Source of the DNA: Candidatus Marithrix sp.
GTDB taxonomy: Bacteria > Pseudomonadota > Gammaproteobacteria > Beggiatoales > Beggiatoaceae
Direction of reading: 5' to 3'
Length of the DNA: 64,000 nt
NCBI GenBank assembly: GCA_016744775.1
Contig: JADGDS010000006.1
Span: forward strand, 97,952 to 161,951
Shown here: positions 27,215-36,520 of the stretch, piece by piece
How the letters are laid out: each line of letters opens with the position of its first letter
How positions within the stretch are numbered: the stretch's first letter is position 1
The notes under the pieces: model-generated
The model's input: only the letters and a program-made list of their open reading frames with translations
Database searches by the model: none
Told to the model about the DNA's origin: nothing
Translations under genes and position numbers: made by a program

Positions 27215-28657
27215 ATGGACCTATTAAATTTGTTACTTGTAATGACTTTGCAAAGCAAAGCTTTATACAATGAAGCAGCTTATATTCCGCCACAATGTTA
27301 TACCCAAACAATAGATTCTCAAAACAGAGTTTATAATCCCTGCTTTACTTGTCATCAAGACAGTATTGCTCCCAATTATAATAATGATGCAGACTTGCAA
27401 CACTCTTATGCTTTTCCAGAATATGCTTTAACGAATCATTGGACTAATTTATTTAAGGATCGTTCCCAAGAAATAGCAGCTATTAGTGATGCTGAAATTT
27501 TAGCTTATATTCGGACCGATAATTATAAAGTTCTAATTGATAAATTAAGTAATAATGATCAATGGGATGGTTTTGTTCCTGATTGTTATTTTAACTTTGA
27601 TGCAGAAGGTTTTGATCGCGATACGGCGGGTAATTATACTGGTTGGCGAGCTTTTGCTTATTATCCTTTTCCGGGTACATTTTGGCCCGCTAATGGTTCT
27701 ACTGATGATGTCATAATTCGTTTGTCGCCGGAATTTCAGCAAAATGACAACGGCGAATTTGATCTACAAATTTATAAACTCAATTTAGCTATAGTTGAAG
27801 CTTTAATCAAACGGCAAGATGGAGTAGTAGATTTAGATAAAATTGTCTATGATTGGGCACCTTTGCAAAAACGCTATATGAGTTATGTTGGTAAAGCTAA
27901 ACAAAAAAAACTAGCGGCTGGATTATTTCCCTTGGGAACAGAATTTCTTCATAGCGTTCGTTATATTGATATTGATGAACAAAACAATATAAAAATGGCT
28001 GCCCGTATGAAAGAATTACGTTATGCGCGTAAAGCCTCATGGCGTAATTATGGTCAACTTGAAGATCTTGCTCTTGATAAAATCAAAGAAAAAGATGACT
28101 TTCCAGATCGCTTAGATCAAATTATTGGAAACATGGAACATGGCGTAAGCAATAAACAAGGTTGGATTTTACAAGGATTTATCGAAAATGCTCAAGGTGA
28201 TTTGCGCCCTCAAACTTACGAAGAACATGTATTTTGCGTAGGCTGTCATTCAAATCTTGGCGCAACAACTGATTCTATGTTCGCTTACGCCCGTAAACTT
28301 CCCGGCGAAAAAGCTTGGTATCATTGGAATCAAAAGGGCTTAAAAAAATTACCAGAACCGCCTAATAATGAATATAGCTTATATTTAGAAAAAAATGGTG
28401 CCGGTGACGAATTCCGAGCGAACGTAGAAATAATTGAAGCTTTTTTTAAAGAAGATGGATCACTAAAGCAAGACATGCTTAACAAATTACATAATGACAT
28501 TTCATTATTATTATATCCATCGCCAGCGCGTGCATTACAACTAAACAAAGCTTATCGAGTTATTGTTAAAGAACAAAGCTTTAAAGAAGGACGCGATGCG
28601 ACAATTACTCCTCCAAAAAATGTTCATCAACAAATAGAAGAAGATCTAAAGTTTTAA
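27215..28657 (+). CDS. Putative di-heme c-type cytochrome-like protein
   Basis: 480 residues with two CxxCH heme c attachment motifs: CFTCH near residue 42 and CVGCH near residue 342. The N-terminus has a short hydrophobic run (LLNLLLVMTLQS) that may be a weak signal peptide; c-type heme attachment would require export. I do not recognise a named family. An AAGGAT site precedes the ATG. Because it follows the DUF839 gene, a redox partnership is plausible but unproven. The 3' end overlaps the convergent fic gene by 12 bases. Confidence 0.75.
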   Translation: MDLLNLLLVMTLQSKALYNEAAYIPPQCYTQTIDSQNRVYNPCFTCHQDSIAPNYNNDADLQHSYAFPEYALTNHWTNLFKDRSQEIAAISDAEILAYIRTDNYKVLIDKLSNNDQWDGFVPDCYFNFDAEGFDRDTAGNYTGWRAFAYYPFPGTFWPANGSTDDVIIRLSPEFQQNDNGEFDLQIYKLNLAIVEALIKRQDGVVDLDKIVYDWAPLQKRYMSYVGKAKQKKLAAGLFPLGTEFLHSVRYIDIDEQNNIKMAARMKELRYARKASWRNYGQLEDLALDKIKEKDDFPDRLDQIIGNMEHGVSNKQGWILQGFIENAQGDLRPQTYEEHVFCVGCHSNLGATTDSMFAYARKLPGEKAWYHWNQKGLKKLPEPPNNEYSLYLEKNGAGDEFRANVEIIEAFFKEDGSLKQDMLNKLHNDISLLLYPSPARALQLNKAYRVIVKEQSFKEGRDATITPPKNVHQQIEEDLKF

Positions 28658-29956
28658 TCTTTGTTTAAGATCAGATGGCGAGACAAATACAAAAGAATTA
28701 CCAATTTTTCGTTTTCTGAAAAATTGCATTTTATCAGCCATTTGTAATAAGTCTTTTCTCGCTGTTTGACGACTAATATTATGATATTTTTGATGTTCTT
28801 CAATAGTGTAAATATGATTAGGATTTTTTATCGCATGTTCTAATAGGTTTATTTGTCTATTATTTAGTTGTTCTGTTATCTTACTTTGTTCAATTTTTTC
28901 TATATTATGAGCTTTTTCTTCTATATATTTATGTAATTGCTTGATTGCTTTTTCCATGACATCAAGTTGATGAATTATTAAATAAGTAGTGTCATTATCA
29001 TCGGTTTCGGTATAGAGAAATGCCCGTGCATATTGAATCGGTGCTTGTTTTATAACTGCTGATATAGACATAAAATCTATTAGCCAATAATCTTGTTTGA
29101 TCATAAACCAATAAAACAATGCCCGTGCTGTGCGCCCATTGCCGTCAACAAAGGGATGATCATAAGCTAATATAAAATGCAATATAATTGCCTTTAAAAT
29201 TGCAGGAATAAATAATTCAGTATCATTAGCAAATTGACATAAGGCTTGTAATCTATCTGAAAGTTGTTCAGCGTCAGGAGGAGTATGCAATGTTTGTGAA
29301 TTTTGAATATTAACAATATGAATATTATCAGAAGCGGTGCGAAATTTACCGGCTGCTTTAGGATTATCTAGTGTTCCTTCAGTTAAAATACGATGCAATT
29401 CAAATATCATTGATGAGGTGAGCGATTCATTTTTAATGTCTTTAATGAATTGCATTGCATTATAATTATTAGAAATCATTTGTTCACTTCGATTTGTTGG
29501 TTTTCTCCCGAGACGCAACATTTCTTTTGCAATTACTCTTGTAGTAGAAGCCCCTTCTAATTGACTGGAACTAATCGCTTCATCCATTAATTCATTAAAA
29601 ATATTTTTTTTAATCGCAGGATGAATGTTAAGATTTTGATTAATCCAATCAAGTTTTTTTAATATAAAATTAACTAAAGCAAATCGAAAAGGTTTTTGAT
29701 ATTTATCCAACAAAGGTAATTCTTGATAAAGAGCTTGTCGTGCTAATTTAATATTAACCCAATAATCTTTGGCGGTAAAACCGGTTGGTGGAGTAAGATG
29801 TTGTAATTTATCCCAATGTAAATAAGTTTCTTTCTTATCAGTGCATTTAAATTTGATAATTTGATTTAATTTGTTATGATTACCCTGTTTGATTAGTTCA
29901 GAAATATGATTTTCTATATTGGGTGGTGTTGTTGGTATTTTCACTTTTCTTTTCAA
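28646..29956 (-). CDS. Fic-domain AMP-transferase-type protein with N-terminal inhibitory helix
   Basis: 436 residues. The Fic core motif HPFVDGNGRTAR lies near residue 267, so His, acidic and Arg residues needed for adenylylation are all present. An inhibitory motif SSQLEG (S-x-x-x-E-G) lies N-terminal to it, as in class II Fic proteins that are autoinhibited. A C-terminal HTH-like segment (YHNISRQTARKDLLQMADK) suggests DNA binding. Targets are unknown. It is followed upstream, on the same strand, by an AlbA_2 protein gene, and the two may form a unit. Confidence 0.88.
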   Translation of the reverse strand: MKRKVKIPTTPPNIENHISELIKQGNHNKLNQIIKFKCTDKKETYLHWDKLQHLTPPTGFTAKDYWVNIKLARQALYQELPLLDKYQKPFRFALVNFILKKLDWINQNLNIHPAIKKNIFNELMDEAISSSQLEGASTTRVIAKEMLRLGRKPTNRSEQMISNNYNAMQFIKDIKNESLTSSMIFELHRILTEGTLDNPKAAGKFRTASDNIHIVNIQNSQTLHTPPDAEQLSDRLQALCQFANDTELFIPAILKAIILHFILAYDHPFVDGNGRTARALFYWFMIKQDYWLIDFMSISAVIKQAPIQYARAFLYTETDDNDTTYLIIHQLDVMEKAIKQLHKYIEEKAHNIEKIEQSKITEQLNNRQINLLEHAIKNPNHIYTIEEHQKYHNISRQTARKDLLQMADKMQFFRKRKIGNSFVFVSPSDLKQRLKL

Positions 29957-29984
29957 TCAAGTTAAATAAATATTGAATAATTAG

Positions 29985-31199
29985 CTATACATATAAAGTC
30001 ATAATAGTTTGTTCCAATTCATATTGTTCTTCAATAACAGGCATTCGCTTATGCTGACTTTGCCAACCAGTATAAATTTTAGGTATGCCAGAATATGCTT
30101 GTTCGCCCAACCCAATTAAACGAAATATTTTATGTAAATAGCTATTACGACAATCACTTTCTCCTCCTTGAATCGCGATTTCTAAAGGAATACGCATTAA
30201 ACCGGGATTACGAAAATAAAATCTATCACTATATTTAATGACTAAAACAGAAGATCGCCCAGTATAATCAGCATGAACTATAGTATTAACTAAAGCCTCA
30301 CGCAAAGCCTGATGAACAATTGTATCATCTTGCCTAATATCTTTTTCTAAAACGAAAGGTACTTTAATTTGATCTATCAGCTTGAGAATAGTTTTCCTAT
30401 AAAAATCAAATATATTTCCAGACCACATTCCATCAATGGTGATTCTATCAGTCCAACGTATAGTATTATCAAACCTTTCTTGATAATCCAACATATAATT
30501 AGGAAAAATTTCCTGAATAGAAACCAGTTGACCAAACATCAACAATCCAGCACGAGTCAATCCTTGTTTATTAGAATCGCGATCAATACGCCAAGCACCT
30601 AACATTCGCAAAAAATCTTTATCTTCCAAGGAATTCCAAGGATGTTCTGGTTGACGATTAGCAAACATTTGGCGATAAGCTTTTAAACTATTTCTATCTA
30701 AATCATCAAGAGTGTAATTTTCTAGTAAAGCCTCATCTCGACTATCTTCTACCTGTTCTGCTAACATTCTACGAACAGTTTCTTCATTACAAAGACAATC
30801 TGAACTATGTAGTCGTTTATAAGTTCCTATTAAAGGATTAGCTTTTAAATAAATAGGGCGTGTTTTTCTTGGTGAACGAGGCACATGAATATGAATAATA
30901 TTTTTTCCATCTAACTCAATCACTCGAACATCTTCTTCGCGTAGCAAGTTAGCAGAAACTTTATTGCGATTATTTAATGATGTCCATAATTCATCTAATA
31001 CTTTCTGAGTATTAACAATACCAAAGACTTCAAAAACTAAAAAAACTTCACCACCTTGAGTATTAGCAAAAGCACTATAAGTTAGCCAAAACTCCTTGGG
31101 CAATATACCTTGACCATTGTTACCACTAGCAAGTTTACATTCTAAATCTACACTTTCTTTAAGAGCAAAAATATCTGCTAGATTATTAATTTTAATCAT
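29985..31199 (-). CDS. AlbA_2 (Schlafen-type) putative DNA-binding protein with HATPase-like domain
   Basis: 404 residues. The N-terminal AlbA_2 domain (ESVDLECKLASGN, SAFANTQGGEVFLVFEV, IHIHVPRSPRKTRPIYLK) is followed by a central linker. The C-terminal HATPase_c_4-type domain reads QALREALVNTIVHADYTG and FRNPGLMRIPLE. This architecture is annotated as RecG-related or ATP-binding transcriptional regulator-like. No C-terminal winged helix is obvious. It lies 28 bp upstream of fic on the same strand. Confidence 0.82.
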   Translation of the reverse strand: MIKINNLADIFALKESVDLECKLASGNNGQGILPKEFWLTYSAFANTQGGEVFLVFEVFGIVNTQKVLDELWTSLNNRNKVSANLLREEDVRVIELDGKNIIHIHVPRSPRKTRPIYLKANPLIGTYKRLHSSDCLCNEETVRRMLAEQVEDSRDEALLENYTLDDLDRNSLKAYRQMFANRQPEHPWNSLEDKDFLRMLGAWRIDRDSNKQGLTRAGLLMFGQLVSIQEIFPNYMLDYQERFDNTIRWTDRITIDGMWSGNIFDFYRKTILKLIDQIKVPFVLEKDIRQDDTIVHQALREALVNTIVHADYTGRSSVLVIKYSDRFYFRNPGLMRIPLEIAIQGGESDCRNSYLHKIFRLIGLGEQAYSGIPKIYTGWQSQHKRMPVIEEQYELEQTIMTLYV

Positions 31200-31427
31200 T
31201 TTCCAACATAAACCACTTTACTATCTAAATTTAATTTTACCTTAGAATAGCATATTCTATAATTCTAATTTATCATTAGCTTGCGCTGACTGCGTATCCC
31301 ACGTTCTAGTATTACTGTCATATACTTGAACTAATATATTGATTATATATAATTATTATTAAGTACAACGAATTTACGGAATAAACGGATTTTTTATTTT
31401 AATTAAATCAATAAACTATATCAAATA
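31200..31427. repeat. Intergenic repeat fragments
   Basis: This gap holds a partial GCGTATCCCACGTTC-type repeat (about 31279-31311) and one arm of the AAGTACAACGAATTTACGG element at 31361-31384. The rest is AT-rich with no gene that I can support. Confidence 0.6.
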
Positions 31428-32426
31428 TTATAGTCTCGACAAAGAAACATAAACCACTTTACTATCCCGCACCACCATTTGCCCAACAAAATCTTCCATC
31501 TCAATCGTCACCAATTGATTATTATGCTTATGTTCTTCAACAGCGCGTTTTACAATTGTTAAGTTTTGTATTTGTTGCATTAATTTATGAATCCGTTCTT
31601 CCCGACGCGCTTCTAATTCTGACCATGCTAAACTTAAGTCGTCTAAATTATTCAACTTATCTATTTCTAAAGTATCAGCTTGGAAAGCTTCTATACCTTT
31701 GATACGATTAATTAATCTTAGCGGCGCATAACAATACATTACTAACGGAGTATGTAATTCTTGCCAAAATTCTGGATCAGGGGCGATTTCTATACCAACA
31801 ACAGTATTATTAGATAAAAAAATTGCCCCGGTTTGATTTGGATAAGGTTCTAAATGATAAACTGTTTGTAACAATTCTGGCTGATAGGCACGTTTTAATT
31901 CATCTAAATGCCCCCGTTCCTTTAATCCAATTTGCTGATTAAAGTTAGTAATATCGCCCCATAACTTAGAATAATTTTCTTCGCCTCGTAAAGCTAAAGC
32001 TTTTGCTCGTAATGGTTGTGGCAAAATAATAAAACGCTCATCAGCTTCTTCGATATAACCACCTTGTGCCGCTTGAATACAACAAGCATCTTTAAATTCT
32101 CTGGATTCTCCAGCATCTAAGATTGCCGAAACACACATAGCATGATTTTGAGCGGCATTTTGAAAATAGCCTAAATGCAGCGGTACAATAGTTGGTAACT
32201 TACTTTGATTTTCTAAAATCATTTGCCCATAATTTGTGACTTGAGTAAGTCGCAAAGCACTGGCTGGAGGTGCAAATGTTCTTGTAGGGCAAAGATTACC
32301 AAAAAGAGGTATCATTTCCAAATAGCCTCTTCTTACCGCGCTACCCCATTTTAATCCTTGCAAATTTAAGGTATTAGATACACTACCATTTTCATCATTG
32401 AAGGATTTCCAGATATTTAGTTTCAT
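31428..32426 (-). CDS. ARPP-1-like domain protein
   Basis: 332 residues. The arrangement IVPLHLGYFQNAAQNHAMCVSAILDAGES, followed by a short cysteine-containing strand and GGYIEE, resembles ARPP-1, a family named for association with ADP-ribosylglycohydrolase and phosphatase genes. A helical C-terminal half (SLAWSELEARREERIHKLMQQIQ) follows. Molecular function is unknown. Its start overlaps the stop of the upstream VWA gene by four bases (ATGA), so the two are translationally coupled. Confidence 0.65.
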   Translation of the reverse strand: MKLNIWKSFNDENGSVSNTLNLQGLKWGSAVRRGYLEMIPLFGNLCPTRTFAPPASALRLTQVTNYGQMILENQSKLPTIVPLHLGYFQNAAQNHAMCVSAILDAGESREFKDACCIQAAQGGYIEEADERFIILPQPLRAKALALRGEENYSKLWGDITNFNQQIGLKERGHLDELKRAYQPELLQTVYHLEPYPNQTGAIFLSNNTVVGIEIAPDPEFWQELHTPLVMYCYAPLRLINRIKGIEAFQADTLEIDKLNNLDDLSLAWSELEARREERIHKLMQQIQNLTIVKRAVEEHKHNNQLVTIEMEDFVGQMVVRDSKVVYVSLSRL

Positions 32427-33868
32427 AATTCAGCTCCCTCACGCAACAAGCTAGAAAGTGACTCAGGTTCTATCAATGTACGAATTCGTAACCATGTTGA
32501 TAGAAATCCATGTTGCCCTGTTTCCAGAAAATAGGGGCATTCTGGCAATGGTAATCTATCTGCAATTTTTTCGCGTTCAGTAAATGCTGGAATAATATGA
32601 AAAATAGGAATTTTAATGCCTAAGTGTTTCAAAGCTTTTAATACCATTGCACTATCACCTTGCTCTACATTTTCATAGCCATCTGAAATTAAAATGATTA
32701 AATCAGGTGATTGTTTTACAGCTTCAATTAATGCAGGTGCTAAGCAAGTTATTCCAGAAGGTTTTGGAAATTCATTGTCTGTTGGTTGATTTGTCAGTTT
32801 TTGAAAAACCTTTAATAATCCAATCGCTATAGCGAGATTATTATATTCTCTATGACCAAATCCTTGCATTGATGCCGAAGTATCTACTATAAAATATATA
32901 TTAGCATCCCACTTAGGAAGTCGCGCTACTTCTTGATCAATGGCTTTATTTACATAACTTATGTTACACATATAAGCCCCCCTACCCCCTAAAGGGGGAG
33001 TACCGTTCATTGCACAATGTGGCTCCCCCTTTAGGGGGCTGGGGGGCTTTTGTTCTTTATGCGTAACATCAGTTACAGAATTTAAATCAATACCAGACTT
33101 ATAATAACTACGAATTTTGCCGATTAAGGATTCATCATTTGAAATGATGTCACGTTTAATTTTTTCTTTAGCGGCTAAGCGGCGTAGGCTACGTAGAGAA
33201 GTTTGAGGGTGAAATGTACCCCGCAAACCCTGTAAAACTTTAAGCGGCAAACCTTTACCAGCTTCAATATCTTTACGTGTGCTCAGATAAGCATTTAATA
33301 ATGGAAATTTGCTAGTAGTTAATTTGCCGAATAAAAATAAGAATACATCACGCACTAAAGCTTTATTCTCAGCATAACGTAATACATAACGCCTCAAATA
33401 AGCCGTATCATCTTGCACAAATTTATGTAAACAAGTTAGCGTCACCTGTTGCCCAAGTGCATGACGAACCAATCTTCTTAAATCGCTTCGATAATTAACA
33501 GCCCAGTTTTCTAAGTCTGGAGAACCAAATATATAAGAACGAATCCAACCAGAAGTACGTTGATTATTAACTCGCCGCTTAACTAAATTTAAAAAACCTT
33601 GCAAAACGGAACTAACAGGTAAATGTGGCAAACATTGAAGGATTAAATTATCTTCTTCTGCTTTAGAAATACCGGCTGTTGGAACATCAGTAACGGCTAA
33701 TAATCGTTGAATTATTGCCATTAAAGTTTCAGGAGATAAATTAGGCAAACGCAATAATGCCGCGTAAAGTTTTCTATCAGCAACTAGAAAAGCGTCATGT
33801 TCAGCATCAGAGAGTGGCAGATCATTATTGATTAGCCTATTAAGAATCGCATTTGTATCAATATTCAT
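32423..33868 (-). CDS. VWA-domain protein carrying an in-frame MITE
   Basis: 481 residues. The N-terminal half is alpha-helical (about 1-265). The C-terminal VWA domain (about 305-481) has the metal-binding MIDAS sequence DTSASM and a second-site region ILISDGYENVEQG. About 41 residues between the halves (roughly 264-304, including KPPSPLKGEPHC and TPPLGGRGAY) are encoded by the MITE at 32958-33072 plus its target duplication. The total, 123 bp, keeps the frame. Partnered with ARPP-1 by a 4-base overlap. It may be a MoxR-free VWA scaffold; substrate unknown. Confidence 0.85.
   Translation of the reverse strand: MNIDTNAILNRLINNDLPLSDAEHDAFLVADRKLYAALLRLPNLSPETLMAIIQRLLAVTDVPTAGISKAEEDNLILQCLPHLPVSSVLQGFLNLVKRRVNNQRTSGWIRSYIFGSPDLENWAVNYRSDLRRLVRHALGQQVTLTCLHKFVQDDTAYLRRYVLRYAENKALVRDVFLFLFGKLTTSKFPLLNAYLSTRKDIEAGKGLPLKVLQGLRGTFHPQTSLRSLRRLAAKEKIKRDIISNDESLIGKIRSYYKSGIDLNSVTDVTHKEQKPPSPLKGEPHCAMNGTPPLGGRGAYMCNISYVNKAIDQEVARLPKWDANIYFIVDTSASMQGFGHREYNNLAIAIGLLKVFQKLTNQPTDNEFPKPSGITCLAPALIEAVKQSPDLIILISDGYENVEQGDSAMVLKALKHLGIKIPIFHIIPAFTEREKIADRLPLPECPYFLETGQHGFLSTWLRIRTLIEPESLSSLLREGAEL
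32958..33072. mobile_element. 115-bp MITE inside the VWA gene
   Basis: The ends are CTTATGTTACACA and TGCGTAACATCAG, diverged on the left. The flanks TTACATAA (32950-32957) and TTACAGAA (33073-33080) are an 8-bp target duplication with one mismatch. The element has the C-rich/G-rich hairpin of the 80-193 copy and almost the same length. Confidence 0.88.
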
Positions 33869-34040
33869 ATAGACACACGCATAGAAGGGAAAAAAGACTA
33901 AGAAAGGCGGACAGGCATAATCTCGTTACTTTGCTTGATATTGATTCAAGCGTCTAGTTTTGTAGGCAGACAAAATACGAGACCCATCCAGTTCTTAGTT
34001 GATGGGTATTATAATGATATATTTATTACTTGTCAATAAT

Positions 34041-35237
34041 TTATTTAAATACCACGACTCTATCATACTCATCACCTGCCGCAATAGCATGAGTTTGTTT
34101 TACTTGATAGCTATTTTCAAAATTATTAAATTGATTTACATAAAAATCATCAGTTAATTCTAGCTTTTCACGTATATCCACCTTCCAAAGCAAATGAACC
34201 AAACCTAACATTCCTCCCATGACTAAAAATGACATATTTTTTTCATCTGTCTGTGAATACATGCGTCTATATCCTACTCCTTCATAAGAATTATACACGC
34301 GCACTATAGTTTCACCTTTAGGATCAATCTTTTCAACCCTATATACGCCCCAACCTAAAGCATTTACAACCGCAATCATTCCATGAAACCAATCTTCTTT
34401 AGAATCACATTGTGGAGCAACCAAACCATACCATTCAGGGCTTTTCATAATTCCACCAAAGGTATTAAAAGCGCAAATATGCCCAGCTTGAATGAATATT
34501 TCTTCAGCATCTTCTTTAGGTATGCCAGCATCCATAAGAGCAAAATAGGTTTCATAACTGATTTTATTATAATAGTCAGCAAAATGATTAGTTAGCACTA
34601 CACCAAACGCTTTAATCAAAGCAGTTTCATTAGCAACATAATTGCCTTTTAAAGGTAAGGTTGCTACTGTAGCTGTAATAGTATCCTCATCAACACGAGT
34701 ATCAAAATCAAAACGTTCTGGAATATTTGAAGTTAATTTAAACTCATTACACAGATAATTTTTGATCTGTAAAGATTTATCAGATACACTAAATTTATCA
34801 CTTTCCTTAGTTTCTATTTGGCAAGCAGTTTCAGTGACAACTTTATTAAGCATTCCCTTAAGATAACCACTAGTAAAATAACAACTTTTTTGTGGACGAC
34901 CATGCATACAAAGACGTTGACCATAATGAGAAATGGGTGTTTCCCAAGTTTTTGCATCGCGCTGTTCTAAATAACCAAAACCACAATAGGCAAATTCTTC
35001 TAATAAATCTTGCTCTGTATAACCACATTTTATTAAATGAGTGACTAATGGTGTAACTGAATTTGTTAATAATTGTTTAGGATTATGATCACCGGAGGCT
35101 TGGGTTAAAAGAACCGCCATTTGTAAATATGAATTATAAAAATTACAATGATAGACACGACTTAAACCACCAATAATAGTATGCCCACCGGCTGTCATAA
35201 CTTGTGGATAATAAACACTTTTTTCTGATGTACTCAT
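34041..35237 (-). CDS. Putative two-domain V4R/hydrocarbon-binding-like protein
   Basis: 398 cytoplasmic residues with no signal peptide. The N-terminal part holds VYHCNFYNSYLQMAV and many cysteines. The C-terminal part (DWFHGMIAVVNALGWGVYRVEKIDPKGE, VRVYNSYEG) resembles the V4R fold used to bind small hydrophobic ligands or tetrapyrrole precursors. The match is by pattern only. A 172-bp gap to the VWA gene (33869-34040) has a small GACCCATC...GATGGG hairpin and no gene. Confidence 0.45.
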   Translation of the reverse strand: MSTSEKSVYYPQVMTAGGHTIIGGLSRVYHCNFYNSYLQMAVLLTQASGDHNPKQLLTNSVTPLVTHLIKCGYTEQDLLEEFAYCGFGYLEQRDAKTWETPISHYGQRLCMHGRPQKSCYFTSGYLKGMLNKVVTETACQIETKESDKFSVSDKSLQIKNYLCNEFKLTSNIPERFDFDTRVDEDTITATVATLPLKGNYVANETALIKAFGVVLTNHFADYYNKISYETYFALMDAGIPKEDAEEIFIQAGHICAFNTFGGIMKSPEWYGLVAPQCDSKEDWFHGMIAVVNALGWGVYRVEKIDPKGETIVRVYNSYEGVGYRRMYSQTDEKNMSFLVMGGMLGLVHLLWKVDIREKLELTDDFYVNQFNNFENSYQVKQTHAIAAGDEYDRVVVFK

Positions 35238-35252
35238 ATAATAATATATCCT

Positions 35253-35729
35253 TTAACGAAATAATTTGATCAATTTCTGAAAAAAATTGCCATTAGATGA
35301 TGGAACTTTGATCTTTTGATCCGATACTGTTGGTTTTTCTTCAGCTTTATTTTTATCATTAAGTTCTATATTACTATAGAACTTCAAAATTTCTTCCAAG
35401 CCTATTGATTCATCTTGTTCTATTTTGACAAGTGTATTTTCTTGTTTTTCTAATTTAATAGTGAAACACTTCATAGTTGCAGCTTTCATTTCAACATTAA
35501 AATAGTAATCAATGATTTCTTCTAAAATGGTTAGCTCATCTAACATTAGATTCACATAATCATTTTTAAAATTTAGGTAAACATTGGTTTTAAATGTATA
35601 TAAAATACCTAATTTACGAGCTATTAAAGCATCTTCTAGTTTTCCTAAACCCTTATTTTCTCTATTTAAATTTAATATCTTAATTAATAATTTAGTCGAA
35701 ATATGATAAACTTCTTTGTTATTTTCCAC
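35253..35729 (-). CDS. Unknown protein, paralogue of its upstream neighbour
   Basis: 158 residues from a GTG start at 35729. This start is chosen because GGAG lies six bases before it and it aligns with the start of the neighbour; an in-frame ATG at 35771 would overlap the upstream gene by 41 bases. The shared block is VYHISTKLLIKILNLNRENKGLGKLEDALIARKLGILYTFKTN, followed by a helical EEIIDYYFN segment. A C-terminal extension repeats an EEILKFYSN unit. I do not recognise a family; it is cytoplasmic. Confidence 0.65.
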   Translation of the reverse strand: MENNKEVYHISTKLLIKILNLNRENKGLGKLEDALIARKLGILYTFKTNVYLNFKNDYVNLMLDELTILEEIIDYYFNVEMKAATMKCFTIKLEKQENTLVKIEQDESIGLEEILKFYSNIELNDKNKAEEKPTVSDQKIKVPSSNGNFFQKLIKLFR

Positions 35730-35730
35730 A

Positions 35731-36120
35731 TTATTCTCCACTGTATTTAAACAAGTTATTGAATTTATCATAAATAACTTTTATATATGAAGGGTTCGTT
35801 TTTACATCTGTTATGTCTGGCTTGTCTTTTGGTTTAATAGTGAGATTACTAATACTATTAGCAGTCATTTTTATATTGAAATAATATTCAATAATTTCTT
35901 CTAAAGTTATTAATTGTTCTTTATTTAACTTGATCAATTCTTGTTTGAAATTAATATAATGATTAGTTTTAAAAGTAAATAAAATACTTAATTTTCTGGC
36001 AATTAAACTTTCTTCAAGTTTAATAAGCTTATTATTAACCCTATTAATATTCAAAGTCTCAATTAATAATTTTGTAGAAATGCTATAAACAGCTTTATCA
36101 GTTTCCACATTTAGCTCCAC
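35731..36120 (-). CDS. Unknown protein, tandem paralogue
   Basis: 129 residues. Residues 8-75 (KAVYSISTKLLIETLNINR, ARKLSILFTFKTNHY, TLEEIIEYYFN) align closely with the downstream gene, so the pair arose by tandem duplication. Its stop codon lies one base before the GTG of the next gene. It has no signal peptide or membrane segment. It is divergent from the dehydrogenase relic with an 8-25 bp gap. Confidence 0.65.
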   Translation of the reverse strand: MELNVETDKAVYSISTKLLIETLNINRVNNKLIKLEESLIARKLSILFTFKTNHYINFKQELIKLNKEQLITLEEIIEYYFNIKMTANSISNLTIKPKDKPDITDVKTNPSYIKVIYDKFNNLFKYSGE

Positions 36121-36145
36121 ACTGCTATTGAGAATTAATACTAAT

Positions 36146-36511
36146 ATGCAAGCACTTTGCCTACAAGATAAATCTATAAAATATATAGATAATTTTCCAC
36201 AAATTCAAACACAAGATGATGAAGCACTGGTGGCTGTTCGTCTAGCTGGAATCTGCGGAACTGATTTAGAAATCAACATCAGTTGTGGTATTTGTGACAG
36301 TTGCATAATATTGTCATTGAAGCTAGTAAATGAAATTAAATTAGTAAGATCATGCTGTGGTAGCTTCAAACCAGCATTACAACTACTTGAAAAAAATTTA
36401 GTTGACCCTACTATCTTGATAGAATTTTCTTATCCATTGAGTCGTGGAATAGAAGCATTTGATTTTGCTAGACAAAGTGGAATTTTTAAAGTCTTACTTC
36501 ATAATACTTAG
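36146..36511 (+). pseudogene. Relic of a zinc-dependent (MDR) dehydrogenase with large in-frame deletions
   Basis: A 121-residue reading frame from the ATG at 36146. Residues 1-44 match the MDR N-terminus (MQALCL, ALVAVRLAGICGTDLEI). Next comes the structural-zinc segment SCGICDSC. The C-terminal end CGSFKPALQLLEKNLVDP and GIEAFDFARQSGIFKVLL follows directly. About 200 residues, including the Rossmann NAD-binding fold and much of the catalytic domain, are missing compared with the usual 330-345. It cannot be an active dehydrogenase. Confidence 0.85.
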
Positions 36512-36520
36512 GAGAAATAC

